From Fomes fomentarius (Eukaryota; Basidiomycota; Agaricomycetes; Polyporales; Polyporaceae), in assembly GCA_022606135.1 (NCBI GenBank), contig JABYQN010000008.1:2046001-2110000 (forward strand): a stretch of DNA of 64,000 nt, given 5' to 3'. Within the stretch, counting starts at the first letter, position 1. Each line of letters opens with the position of its first letter. This document shows positions 11,257-23,038 of this stretch, piece after piece. The translations under genes and the position numbers were made by a program. The notes under the pieces were generated by a model that ran no database searches, was not told the DNA's origin, and saw nothing but the letters and a program-made list of their open reading frames with translations.

Positions 11257-13119
11257 CTAGTTTGTTGTGGCATCAGTGAAGGGTGTGGTTGCGAAGCCTA
11301 CCCGACTGTTGGCAATGTCGAACACGTAGTAGAACCGCTCCAAGAACGTCATTCCGTCAATGAAGTCAAGCCCTTCGCCGCTGAGGGCCCCGAGGTCATT
11401 CACGACGAGGTAGACGAAGTCTGGCGAGCCTCCAATTGCAGTGTTAAGCTGAAATATAGGAGGATGAGTAGATGGATAGGATGTATGAACCGGGCCTGGT
11501 ACTAACCGCGCGAGGGAAAATTTGAGCGTTGGGGGTGAACTCGAATGTGTTCTGTCCGACAGGCACGTATGGATTCAGTCAGTGCACACCTTGGATGCGA
11601 AGACGAGGACTTACATCGCCAATGTGGAAGAACAGGCTCTGCAGGTTCGCAAACTGGTCCGGAGTCAGGCGGAGAAGGCCGGTGGCGGAGTCGGGGACGC
11701 CCCCAGTCAGGGTCTGGTAAGTGGCGAACGCATCTATAGTTGGATTGCTGGTTTAGCCATGACACAGTGGGGTGGTGTGGTAGATAGGATATTCGGCGAC
11801 ATACCTGATGCAATGAGCAGGAGGGTGGTGCCGGTGTCGGTGATACCAGAGGTGGTGGCCAAGACCGTCGGTCCATCGGGCGAGCCAAAGGTGATCGACT
11901 GGTCAATACCGACAAACGTGTTCGCAGGTGAGGTCGAAGTGATTGGTCTGTGGTGACGAAGTGCCATGAGAATTTGACGCGATCCCCCTGAGAGTTTGAG
12001 GGACAAGAAGGAACTTACACGAATTGCAGGGGGCCGGTGAACTTGGTCGGGTCGACACCACCGAAGGTGAGCTCGCCATTCGTGTTGGAAAGTGTCGTCG
12101 TCGGCTGGAAGGAGACACCGACTTCGTGAGCGGTGATGAGGCCCTGGCTGAACGCGTTGTCGGTGACGGTCGGGATGCAGTCGTCCACAGCGGGGATGAG
12201 GGTCCCTAATCCACAGCATTAGACTCGGTCATAGAGTATGCTGTCTTCGCACGTACCACAGGTCAGCGCGGCAGGACCGATACTGAGGGAAATGTCAGCG
12301 TTGAGCTTCAGCATGAATGTTGGAGACCGGAAGGAACGCACCCCAGAATGCCGTCGACGTCGGTGAATCCCTCTGAGACCATGGCTACCCCATAGGACTG
12401 GTTCTTGATCACCAGATCACCTAGTGTGACGTCGTCTTGGGCTTCTAAACCTGTGATTCTTCTGTGAGGATACGATCGACACGCCATATATTATGGAGAT
12501 CAAGAGTGTACCTGCGAAAAACCCAGAACCGTAGGTGACAGACTACAAGGAGATGCAACTGAGAATCATCGTGTTGGAGGAGTTGAGGAAGGTAGGATCG
12601 TACCACCAAGTTCCCAGTTAGATCGCCCAAAGGGGGGACGATTGGGTTCGTTAGGGGTCGTGCACCAAACCATGTATTGGAGCTCCCGGTGTCGATCAGG
12701 AGGGTGACTATATCGTGCAAAGATGAGAGATCCCGTTCTGTGTCAACAGCCTGGGTGCCGAAATCGAAGCCACGTACATTCCTGACCCCTGACGGTCACC
12801 TACGAAAGAAAACTGAGCAGGGCGATTCCGAAGGACTACATAGAAAACTTACAGGTGTCGTATAATCCACGAGTTGGTTAGTTGCCGGCGAATCAAAGAT
12901 AGCATCCTGTTGAAAGACGCCGGGGTTCCTGCTCGCGCGGCTCTTGAGCGCCTTCGCACGCGCTTGGTCAAACTGCAGCAGCTTCGTGATGCCTGTCGTG
13001 TTCATCCGCCGCACGATCGGCAACTTCACGGGTGCCGTATCCCTGCGGATGTGTAGAGCACCTGCAGAAAGTGCGACCGCAAGGAAGGCGAGACAGAGGA
13101 GACGAAGTCCAGCAAACAT
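11257..13119 (-). CDS. A1 aspartic protease (polyporopepsin-like), copy 2
   Basis: Secreted pepsin-type endopeptidase, read from ATG 13117-13119 to TAG 11257-11259 through about 11 exons. It opens with a hydrophobic signal peptide (LRLLCLAFLAVALSAGA) and a propeptide. The first catalytic motif (LLIDTGSSNTW) is near 12700 and the second (ITDTGTTLLLIAS) near 11830. The C-terminus reads DGMTFLERFYYVFDIANSRVGFATT, typical of the family. The exon before the first Asp motif ends at a GT donor (GTACGT) exactly where copy 3 has a GC donor. No frame break was found in the segments checked. It lies tail-to-tail with MCU and the tRNA, and belongs to a three-copy dispersed array with 5609 and 14183. Confidence 0.85.
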
Positions 13120-14182
13120 CGTAGTATGTGCCTGTGCAAACTATCGGAACTGGTGGGACAGGGGCAGGGGCACAGAGACTGGAAGGGGCTTGTGTGGGCG
13201 ATGGGGAGGTCGAGGACACGGAGATTAGACCCGTGGGCGAGTCTAGTGCGGGGGAATAACTTGAGGAGTTACATATATCGGCTCGCGGGCTCTGTGCGCT
13301 TTGCGGACGTCCGAACGAGCTATCTACCCGTCTGGTGAATCGGATGCTAATGTTGAACCACCAATAACTCCGAGTCTTCTGCTTGCATGAGTGCCGTCTA
13401 CCTGGCTATCGGGCTCACTGCTGCGCAGTGGAGTTCGATGACGGGAGTGCGTCCTTGAGGTCATCTATATGAAGGGTAATCGAACGACGAAGTAATCGTC
13501 CCTGACCTACCAGTATGAACTCTCCCATGTCATCGTGAGCAAGTGCCGGCGGGCCAGTAGGATGTGCATCTTATCCATCTCGGGGAAACTGAACCCACCC
13601 AGCGACAGTGGGAAGACATTGTGAAGCGGACGTCCTCGTCACGGGAGCTGTAGGAAGCGAAGCCGTCGGGGTGACTTCTTCTCGTCTCAGGGAACATGGT
13701 CCCTAGCGCGTACGCTGTCCGTGTTTTAACCGACTTCTAGCACACGGTAGAGAAGTAGAACGTACCGGAGGTCGAATTCCGAACATTGCCAACTTGCCAC
13801 TCATTGGCAGCGAGAGAGAATTCATTAAGGCGAACGCGAGAGTCGACTGGGCGGCTTCACATGACGTCTTCCGGGCAATCTCACGGGAGGCCTCGACGAA
13901 GATCATCTTGGGAAGATACCTACCTTCGGTCCCGTCACCGTAAAGTTCGGAAAGCCGCATGACGGTGACGACCATAATCTTGATAGCGGTGCAGATGAGT
14001 AATGGAGAGACTCAGACGACGCTGGGTATCTTGCGCGTCTCGACACGCAGACGTGTTCTGAAGAAGCATGCATAGAGAATCTCACGAGTGGAGAATACAA
14101 CTGCAGAAGCAGAAACTACGACCTGAGTCCAAACGAAAAGAAGCACGAGTTCCTGTGAAGGCTTTGCATCCCATTGATACCG
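13120..14182. other. Intergenic region between proteases 2 and 3
   Basis: About 1 kb. ACATATATCGG at about 13266-13278 may be the TATA region of copy 2 (minus). The remainder has only short frames on both strands with no recognisable product. Confidence 0.45.
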
Positions 14183-15987
14183 TTAGTTCGACACCGCGTT
14201 CGTGAACTCGGTCGTCGCAAAGCCGACCTGGCTGTTTGCGACGTCGAAGACGTAGTAGAATCGCTCGAGGAATGTCATGCCGTCGACAAAATCGAAGCCG
14301 GAACCGCTCGGCATCCCAAGGTCGCTCACGATGAGATACACGAAGTCGGGCGAGCCACCAATGGCCGTGTTGAGCTGATAAGGACGGAGGTTGTCAGTCG
14401 GGGTTCTCCGACTATAGGGTGGGAGTGCACATACCGCACGAGGGAAAATTTGGGCGTTGGGAGTGAACTCAAAGGTGGTCTGGGCAGGAAGTTCGGTAAC
14501 GGAAGCGCACGTAGTGGAGGGTGAGACTGACATCACCTATTTGGAAGAACAGGCTCTCGAGGTTTGCGAATTGGTCAGGGGTAAGCCTCAGAAGACCTGT
14601 GTTGTTGTCGAACACCGCGCCGGTGATGCTTTGGTACGTCGCGAGTGCGTCTGCGAATGACCACGTCAGTACCCGCATGCAAGCGGAGAAGATTTCGATA
14701 GAGGCCGACCTGTAGCAAGGAGGAGAAGCGTCGTGCCCGTGTCAGTAATACCAGCACCGGTCGGGAGAATCAGGGTCCCCGCAGAGCCGTAGGTGACGGT
14801 CTGATCGATCCCTACAAACTCGCTCGCAGGGGCGGTTGTGGTAATAGGACTGGATGTCCTGGTCAGCGATTGCGTCACTTGGGCAGATGAACGCCTACAT
14901 ACACGAAGGTCAAGGGGCCGGTGAACTTGGACTCATCAACACCGCCGAAACTCAGTTCGCCATTGGTGATCTCGATGGACTGGGTAGGCTCGAACGAGAT
15001 ACCGATGAGATGCTGGTCGATGAGACCTTGAGCGAAAGCATTGTCCGTGACAGTAGGGATGCAGAGGTCCTCGTCAGGGAATAGGGTACCTGTGTGAAGT
15101 TTGATTCAATGTGATACAATTGAATATAGTTGGCTATCTCCATACCACACGTCAAATCAACAGGGCCAATTCTAGAGACCATTCGTGAACACATGTGCGC
15201 ACATGTCAACGTGAGACATACCCTATAATGCCGTCGACACCATCAAAACCAGCGTCTTCCAGAGCCGCTCCGATAGACTGATTTTGAATGACCAGACCGG
15301 GAGCTAATTCAACTTGATCGGTGAACTGCTGACCTGAACGACTGTCAGGCCGTTGTTGTATCTACGACTATGGTAGATCCTCACCGATCACAAAACCAGA
15401 TCCATAGATAACTTCCTGCACACGATGCCCGGGTTAAGCACCACCTGGAATATGAGAAAGAGCTCGAGTACATACCACGAGATCGCCTGTTGCGATAGAC
15501 GTGCTCGTGCGAACGTAGGGCTGCCCGGCACCAACCCAAGTGTTCGAACTCCCAGTGTCGATCAACAATGAATCTGAGGGAGAGGGTTAGCCACGTCGAC
15601 GTTCGTGCCCAAATCACAAACGCAACACTTGCATTCGGTAGCTGGATTGCCTACTTTGACCTAGATAGTGTCAGACTCATCATAATAAGAAGTCAACACT
15701 AGACGGCAAGGACATACCACAGCGACGTGATCAACAACCTGGTTCGTAGCCGGAACGTTGATGACGGGTGTCCTAGAGAACTTGCCGGGCCGGGTCATTG
15801 CATGGTCCTTGAGTGCCTGTGCGCGTGCCTGGTCGAGTTGCAGCAAGTTTGCAGTCCCCGTGAAGTTCAGCCGCCGTGCGAACGGCAGCGTCACAGGGGA
15901 TGCGGTCTTGCGGGCAATGAGAGCCTCGCTCGGAAGCGTAAGGCCTACGGCCACGACGAAAAGCAAAGCAGACAATTTGGTGAACAT
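14183..15987 (-). CDS. A1 aspartic protease (polyporopepsin-like), copy 3
   Basis: Secreted pepsin-type endopeptidase. Eleven exons read from 15987 down: 15718-15987, 15633-15660, 15573-15476, 15415-15385, 15333-15222, 15171-15146, 15089-14903, 14849-14710, 14650-14532, 14479-14435 and 14374-14183. They total 415 codons with no break. A signal peptide (LSALLFVVAVGLTL) and propeptide are followed by SLLIDTGSSNTW and ITDTGTTLLLLAT carrying the two catalytic Asp. The intron at 15574-15632 begins GCAAGT rather than GT. Only this GC-AG intron joins TEY to SLLID in frame, and copy 2 has a GT intron at the same codon phase. An upstream ATG at 16072-16074 is in frame, but the one at 15987 directly precedes the signal peptide and matches the paralogues. 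Confidence 0.88.
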
Positions 15988-17999
15988 CGCCCCTGCTGGA
16001 CTGGATGAGGTGAGCACTTTGAGGATGGAGAGGCGTTGGCTCGCCACTTCGTGTCCGTCGAGCTTCATATACATTGACTAACAGACGGGTGAGACTGTGC
16101 GGCGCATTGGGAAGCGTACCAAAAGTATGTCAGAAGCATTGATATCTGCTAGCAATGGTATCGTACGAGCCAGTCGTGGACGAGCCAGCTCGAAGCAACG
16201 AGGTCGTGCGCTGTTCGGTGGGCGGCATACTCACGAGTCCTACCAACACCGGTGGTATACCCGAGTCCTGGGCCTCGTGGGTTCCCATGCGGTGTGAAAC
16301 TGTGACGTCCATATCCAAGTCGCAATGCAAAACAAGTGAGCGGAAGCGAATGGGTGCCTTGGCCGTGAACATGATAGCTGCGAATTACTCCACGGCCCAT
16401 GCACGGCCTCACGAAGATTGTGAAAAGCTTTACTGGTGAGTTACATCGATGGGAACAACTCTATAATCGGAGAAACCACAGGCAAATTGACGGACCGGTC
16501 ATGTACGTGCTCTGAGAAAGGCATCAAGAGCTCTTGTTCAATGCATGGTGGCAGATCCGACACATCATATCGTAACTCACCTTTTCAGCTTGCCACCACC
16601 GCCAGTCAATACACGGAAGCCAGATACCGACGAAGTTGATTGTCTGGCTGGTTCCCATGAAGCCTACTAAGCCATGCTTCGGAAAACGGCACGCAACCGA
16701 AGCTGCGGTACAAGGTATTATGACCATGGCAGCTCGATTGAGACGTATTTGAGAATTTTGACGGAAGTCTGTACGGCAATGGCGATGCAGCCAGTGTGCA
16801 GACATGATTCCGACCGCGATAGTATCATTATATATGGAGCTACCAGCTGCGAGCAAATAGCTGGAGACCTAGCACACAGAAGAAGATAGGTGTAAAGCAG
16901 TTGGGAAGCTGTCTTTCACTTTCGACGGGTCGTTGAACCGGTGGTCCAGTACTAGAACTCCAGTTTGATCATGGTCACGGTCAGCTGGTTCAATCTGGTT
17001 CAACGTTGAATAGAAGTTCTCACCTTACATAAGCGGGAGTCCATCAGTGAGGCGCTCAAGCACTCGCTCTGCAACTTCTTGAATAGTTTTCGGCCTCTGC
17101 ACCCTCTCCTTTTTCCTGCTCTCGTATGGTGCTGGAAACACAGCTTGCCACTTGCAATGCGTGACAACTGGGACTCTTGAACTGGGTGTTAGCATTGGGT
17201 CCATCAGTCTGCGGGTGTCGGATGCATGTATGTGGGGCCGGGGCAAATGTAAGTCGTCTAGCTGTGTGTTAGAACTAAGGTAGTAGTCCTAGGCACTCAC
17301 AAACTCAATCATGTCTCCTACGTAGAGCGCAAAATGCGGAGATTGTGCAACTGAATCAGCTCGAGGTGTCACGTGTGGTACAGCAACTTATACTGTTGGC
17401 CGAGATTGGTGAGCTCGTCCATGCATCGATGTCTCAGCGAATTCCGTTTCCTGCAACAGAAGATGCAGAGGTTTGAAGAGGATCATGCATGAAGTTGTCT
17501 TGAGACACATAGGGATTGAATTCGAGGCTCGCGTGGCTAACGCGACTCCTTTGACCTCTGGTACCAGCGAGAACCATGATGGCATGAAGGGATGCCGACG
17601 CCGACCGTATGCAGTGAGTCGACAACGATGATGGCGACTTGTGTGAACATTGCTGCCGTAGTCTTCGTGCCATGTGTTGACTAGTAGCCAATCGTGGCTC
17701 CATCATATTGTATATACGACTGTTTTATCTAAGTCGTATCGGGTACACAACACGCCAACGGCCATGGAACATGCAATGTATAATACCAAACGAGCCATGC
17801 CCCAGCAAACCTCTCAAGTTCTCAACATGTACGCAGGTCATCCAGCGGTACGTCCTCGTTGAGTCAGCTGTCAGCTGTCAGCCTGCAAGGTCTAAAGATT
17901 TGCAAACACTCAGCTCTAGGCATGCTACGGTCGCGCTCATGTGGTTTCGCTATCTCCTTTAGGGCGATCGTGGAGTACTAGTGCACGTTAATCCGACAC
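15988..17999. other. Gene-poor interval, possible spliceable relic on the minus strand
   Basis: No gene is recognised. On the minus strand, about 17400-17025 can be spliced: a segment ending GDMIEF joins through a GTGAGT...CACAG intron (about 17255-17302) to one starting LDDLHLPRPHIH and ending near TDGLPLM at 17025. This has the look of a conserved C-terminal region but could not be assigned. The rest has only short frames. Confidence 0.3.
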
Positions 18000-20305
18000 C
18001 GGGTTGATCAGCGCTGGCGTCTGCACTTGACAATTTCAAGTCGACTACGGAGTCCGGTTGGTCCGATGAGCAGCAGTGTTCCTGCGACTAATTTCGTATC
18101 TTTGAGACATCACGTTAACTCCACCTTATTATGAGGGTCGACTCATTTGTCAACGTGTCGTGCCTCTCACTACTGACCTCTTAGGATGCCATCCTTCTTC
18201 CGCAATCGCAGAGAGAGCTCTCCGGAGCCGCTACCAGATGGTGGCAACTCCTCAGGCCCTTCCATCTCACCAAATATCGTCGCATCTGAGGCTACGGAGG
18301 GCGAGGATCCCGCCGTGGCGCAGAAGCTCGATGGCGCATTTACGTCGATCAGCACTTCTAGTCAAGGTTTTCACAAGTATGAAGATAGCAGATCACGCAG
18401 AATTGCGGACGGCTCTGGTAGGTCATTTATGTGTTTTTCGATCTCACACCCCACACCAAACAATTGGGATTACTGTAGGGGGTACACTTGACGCCATTCA
18501 GACGAATGTGGCATCTGCACAGAATTACTCCTCGACAATGAAGACCGTTTACGACAGTGAAAGCATGAAGTTTGTCCGTGACGGGGTCAATGCACTTGTC
18601 GATAGTCTTCCGGGCCTCGTCAAAGCGCTGGACGAGGTAGCGAAACTGCACCCATTCATTGCTGGTGAGTGTTTCCGGTGGGGCACCTCCAATTCGCTCT
18701 TCCACTTTGCTCCTTAGTCGCTGTCGGTGCGTTTCGGGTCGTGGTGGAGCTTGATATCAAGCGTCGAGACAATGACAAGAAGATCGCCGTCCTCTTCGTG
18801 GAGATGAAGGATATGATGGAGGCGTTGCTGCAGTGAGCAACCTCGCTACCTCGAGATTACCTCAGACGAGTGCTCACAACCTGGCAGACTCCGCTCGATC
18901 AAGGACGCGGACACGGTTGGCCCAGATGGCTTGACGATCAAAGCTCGCATGCAAGAGCTCGTGAAGAAAGCCGCAGACGACATCAAGAGTTGTGCGAACG
19001 CATGCGACACGTACTCGAAGAAGAAGCTGATCGTCAAAGTCATCAAAGGTTCGGTGTGGGACAGCACTCTGAAGAGCTTCATCGACATCTTCGCCCGTCA
19101 GCGCAAGGCCTTCACCTTCGCACTGTCCATCCATATTGGTGTTGGCGTGGACGACGCGAATCGACAGCTGAAAGTGATCGACGAGAAGATCGATCTCGTC
19201 ATCGAGTTCTTCACCAAGTTTGTGTCTCCCGAGCAGCAAGAGCTGGGGGCACTCATCGCAAAGAAAGGCGGCGCGACGGCGGTAATGGGAAACAACGAAG
19301 CGCTTAAGGAGCTGCTCAAGTTCAAGCCTGGCCCCGTCGGGAACACTGGAAAGCGCGCTGATCGGGATGGGACGGAACACTTGAAGAGCCACGGTGAAAG
19401 AGATGAACTATCGATTGTCAAAGAAGATCTTTTCGACAGTCCTGAGCTTGCGATACGGAAGAATCTTGAGGTTTTCGAGCGGAAGTTCAAGATGCAACAG
19501 AGGGAGCTTGCTGAGGAAGTGCGGAGGATGGTGCATCACGAAGGCGACCGGGTCATCGAGGCCTTCACGTCGGGCCCGCACGAGCGTATCATTGATCCTG
19601 TGAGTGCGATACGTCCCAGTATGTGTACTCTGCTGATCTGGTTGCAGGACATCCATGACATCTGGAAGGAAATGGTCAGTCACCAGTAGATCCGAGTGAC
19701 CTGTCTGCCGCTCATGATCGCTGTTATCTACTCAGCGCTGGCCCGGACATGTCAAAGCCCGCCACTTCGTCCTCGCCCTGCGGGACTACTACCGCCAGCA
19801 AATGGAAAGCAAAAACCGCAAAACCCACGATGAGGAGAAGACGAGCCGTCTTGATAAACAGGACGAGTGGGCCGTCGAGTACATCAATCTGAGTCGACTA
19901 CAAGCTGTCGCTGAAGCATTCGACGACGACGCGTCGGGATTCATTACCATTGCTGAAGTCAATCACTTCACGTCTACGCGGCCAAAGGATTGGAGGTGAG
20001 GAAAACAATTGTGTCCGCCTAGACTAGCCACTGACCGATGCTTGTCAGTCTCATTCACTGGCTCGCATACTGGGCAATTGGTATGCCGTTGTGCTATGCG
20101 TCATTTATTGGATAAGTCCTGAGATTTTTGCAGGGTGGCAGATGACTGCGACCTACTACAGGGAGAAGATTGTGGAGATCTGTGCCAAGATGTTCGCGCT
20201 TCGACCTCACATCCTCCCGGCAAATCGCAATGCGGTGAATAAGTATCTAGACACCGTGTGGAAGAAAATGACCACCCTGACCGCTTCCCTCGTCCGATGG
20301 TCCTG
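18000..20305 (+). repeat. Right arm of the inverted duplication (matched part)
   Basis: This is the part of the right arm whose partner is visible in the window, the reverse complement of 1-2310. It spans the promoter and the first half of the gene at 18186. Upstream similarity dies out near 18000, which marks one end of the duplicated unit. Confidence 0.85.
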
Positions 20306-22571
20306 GTCTGACGAGCTGAAGGAACGGTTTATCAGCTACGTGGATACTGAGGAACAACGTCTGCGTGAGGGTCTAGAGACCTTCAAGTACGACATCGACG
20401 CAATGGATACACTCACCCTCATCACTGGACCAGGGCGTATAGAAAAGGTATGTACGCTAAGACAACGCTTTGCGGAAAGTCCTGACAACGTATCGTAGTA
20501 TATTTTCCCACTCATGTATCTTCTCCTCCGTCGCGATTTCGAGATCATCCGCGTCTGTCAAAGCAAGGTGATACACAAGGACGAGTTATGGGACTCCGCA
20601 GACACGATGCTCTACGTTTTGGATGCGGTCGCTGAGAGGTACAGTGATCTGGAAGGTGCATAGTCTCATTACCTCAGGTTGACGTTCATACTCACGAATG
20701 CCATTCTAGCGATCTTCAAGCAACAGGGGATGGATGCTAGCAAACAGTTCAAAAACTTCGCAAGTGAGCTGGTACGTAGAGTGTATCTCGGTGGTTGGGC
20801 ATCGTTTAACTCCTTGACTAGTTCGACTATTGGCACGACGGAACGCAAATTTGGAACCTCTCGAACCTACGAGATATCGAATTCATGGAGGTCGAGTACG
20901 ACGACTCAAAAGAAGATCAGAATGTAGACGTCGACAAAATACTGAATTACCCATCCGCGGCGGACGACCTGTACACGACTGTCAACGACACTGTGACCGA
21001 GATCGATGCGCAGGCGGACGATGCAGTTCGGATGATGTAAGTCGAGCCATACTACCCTACTTATTTATCAACTAGTTCACCCTTGTCTCCCTCAGCCTGG
21101 GACGCTGGTACGGCTTCGAAGGAGCGGAAAGATGGCCCACAGGGTGCATGACAACCTTCTGCTTCCATGCCTCCGCCGACAAGACGACCTACGAGACCAG
21201 CGGCGTCGCCGCACACGGCACAGGGTTCACGATCCTCGGACAGTACACCACCAATGACGAGGGGCAAGTCGAGTATCGCTTCTCGCGAACGTACGGTGCG
21301 CGATTGAGGGACACGTACTTCCGCGGCACTCTGGACGAGGAGGGCACGACTCTCTCCGGATCGTGGGGATACGGCGAGGACGATATGCCGTACGAGTTCT
21401 GGCTCAAGCGGACCGAGCCAGAGATCCTCGTCGCGCGTCCTCCACCTGCGGAGTTCAAGACGAACAGGATCCGTGCTTTGTGGGACTACGCCCTCACCTA
21501 TGCCCGCAGCCGTGCGCAACGGACGCTCTGGTCGTGGTCCTACTTTAAGCAGCGGCGAGATAAGAGGCACGAGTACCTGGAGCTCTTGGAACGCGAGATG
21601 GACGATCTCCAGTCGGACGAGGACCTTGATCGATTTGCCTATCTCGACCGCACCTCGACGTACGATGACATCCGGTGGTTTTATGTACTGCAAGACTACC
21701 GTCAGCGGCCCAAGCCAATCCACTTGTAGGATCCTATGCCTCCTGTTATGTTTGACCTGCTGATTCACTCTTCTTGCTTCTGTAGCGGAATAGTGTGCGA
21801 CCACTGTGACAATCATATCTACGGAACACGTATGGTATGCATGCAGTGCGGCTCGCGCTTCACCTTCGACTTCTGTGACAAGCCGGAATGTCTCGGCGCT
21901 GTCGTGAGCTCGCGAGACGATATTGAGTCTCCACACCTGCCCACGCACGATTTCGTGAAGATTCGGACGGACATCCTGCATTACCGCGAAATCGGTAAGG
22001 TCCTGAAGAGCGCGGAGGCAGGGCTCGCACATGCGAAGAAACTCCTCAATAGAGCTTCACAAAGTGGCTCACCGGAGCAGGATGACGATGACGAGAAGAA
22101 ACAGCCGAAAGGAGCGAGACTGTCATCTGCGCGACGTGACTCGTCGAACTCGTCCGACTCGGACTCTGGGGCCGACGTCCCAGTGCTGACCTGTATATCG
22201 TGCTCGGCTTCGATCTCTCAGCCATGCTGGTACTGTATAGATTGCCCCGGTGCGTCGTCATGTGCGTATAGTGTTATGTTAAGCGGCTGACGTCTTCTAT
22301 AGAGGAGGCCAATGTCTTCGTCTGTCAAACATGCGACCAGGAGAAGGGTGGCATTACCCATGGAGATACTCATATGGCGACCCACAATCTCGTCCGATGC
22401 ATGGACCCCAATGGAGACGACGAAGATAGCGATGAAGAAGAAAAGGATAGCACCGAGTCGAGGGTCGCCGCTCTCGAGACTCAGATCTCCGCGTTGGCGG
22501 CTCAGATGGACCGGATGGAGAAATTGTTACAGTCGCTCGCCTCCGGACGACCCGACGCTAGCGTGTCGTGA
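18186..22571 (+). CDS. Large protein with helical N-domain, EF-hand and two ZZ-like zinc fingers
   Basis: Fourteen exons: 18186-18417, 18479-18664, 18718-18832, 18888-19599, 19648-19674, 19736-19995, 20049-20080, 20134-20447, 20499-20655, 20710-20771, 20822-21036, 21096-21725, 21786-22249 and 22303-22571. They sum to 1224 codons exactly. Residues about 100-350 form an all-helical region (KALDEVAKLHPFIAVAV, IKRRDNDKKIAVLFVEMKDM) of the kind I associate with the N-termini of fungal NLR/STAND proteins. An EF-hand loop follows (DDDASGFITIAE) with its acidic ligands in place. A beta-rich segment (FRGTLDEEGTTLSGSW) comes next. The first ZZ-type finger (CDHC...CMQC...DFCD...H) is followed by a second Cys-rich finger (CISC...CIDC...CQTC...H) and a C-terminal coiled coil. 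A role in calcium-sensing or regulated death is inference. It is convergent with the F-box gene at 23039. Confidence 0.85.
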
Positions 22572-23038
22572 ACGCAATGTATATCTGTAACGTTGACATG
22601 TGCATATGCATTGTATTCTTTGGCGTGCATTATCAGGCCTGTGTCCTCGAAGCACTCACCACGAACCAAGCTTCGTCCTCAGCACCCTTGCCCGGTCCAA
22701 GAAAGCATCCGCCTCCAGATAACAGCCCACGAACTTATGATCTTCTCTTATTGAAACTTTACAGTTACAGACAGAAGTACATCTCTATAAGAAAGGGCCC
22801 TCCGGCCAAAAAAAATAGACGTGTAGCACCCATACTACGTCCGGGACCGAGTCCGAGTCCGAGTCACCGATAGGAATGTTTGAGGCCAGATACAATACTC
22901 AACTTGGGGGCACGAGTAAGTTCGTAAGTTCGTCTAGTATCATCCCACAACATCGTACTACAGATAGTACAAGCGGGACAGTGTATGTCAGGATACAATT
23001 GTGGGAAGACCTGCGCTAGACGGAAGTAGCATGATCCC
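22572..23038. other. Convergent intergenic region
   Basis: 467 bases between the 3' ends of the zinc-finger gene (plus) and the F-box gene (minus). It holds a short GAGTCC/GAGTCA repetition near 22850-22868 and an A-run near 22808. No gene is supported. Confidence 0.5.

Noticed and set aside
21061..22032. 323-codon open frame on the minus strand
   Set aside because: It is antisense to exons 12-13 of the zinc-finger gene, whose frame is supported by motifs and splicing. The minus frame has no domain and a low-complexity, valine/arginine-rich composition typical of GC-rich antisense.
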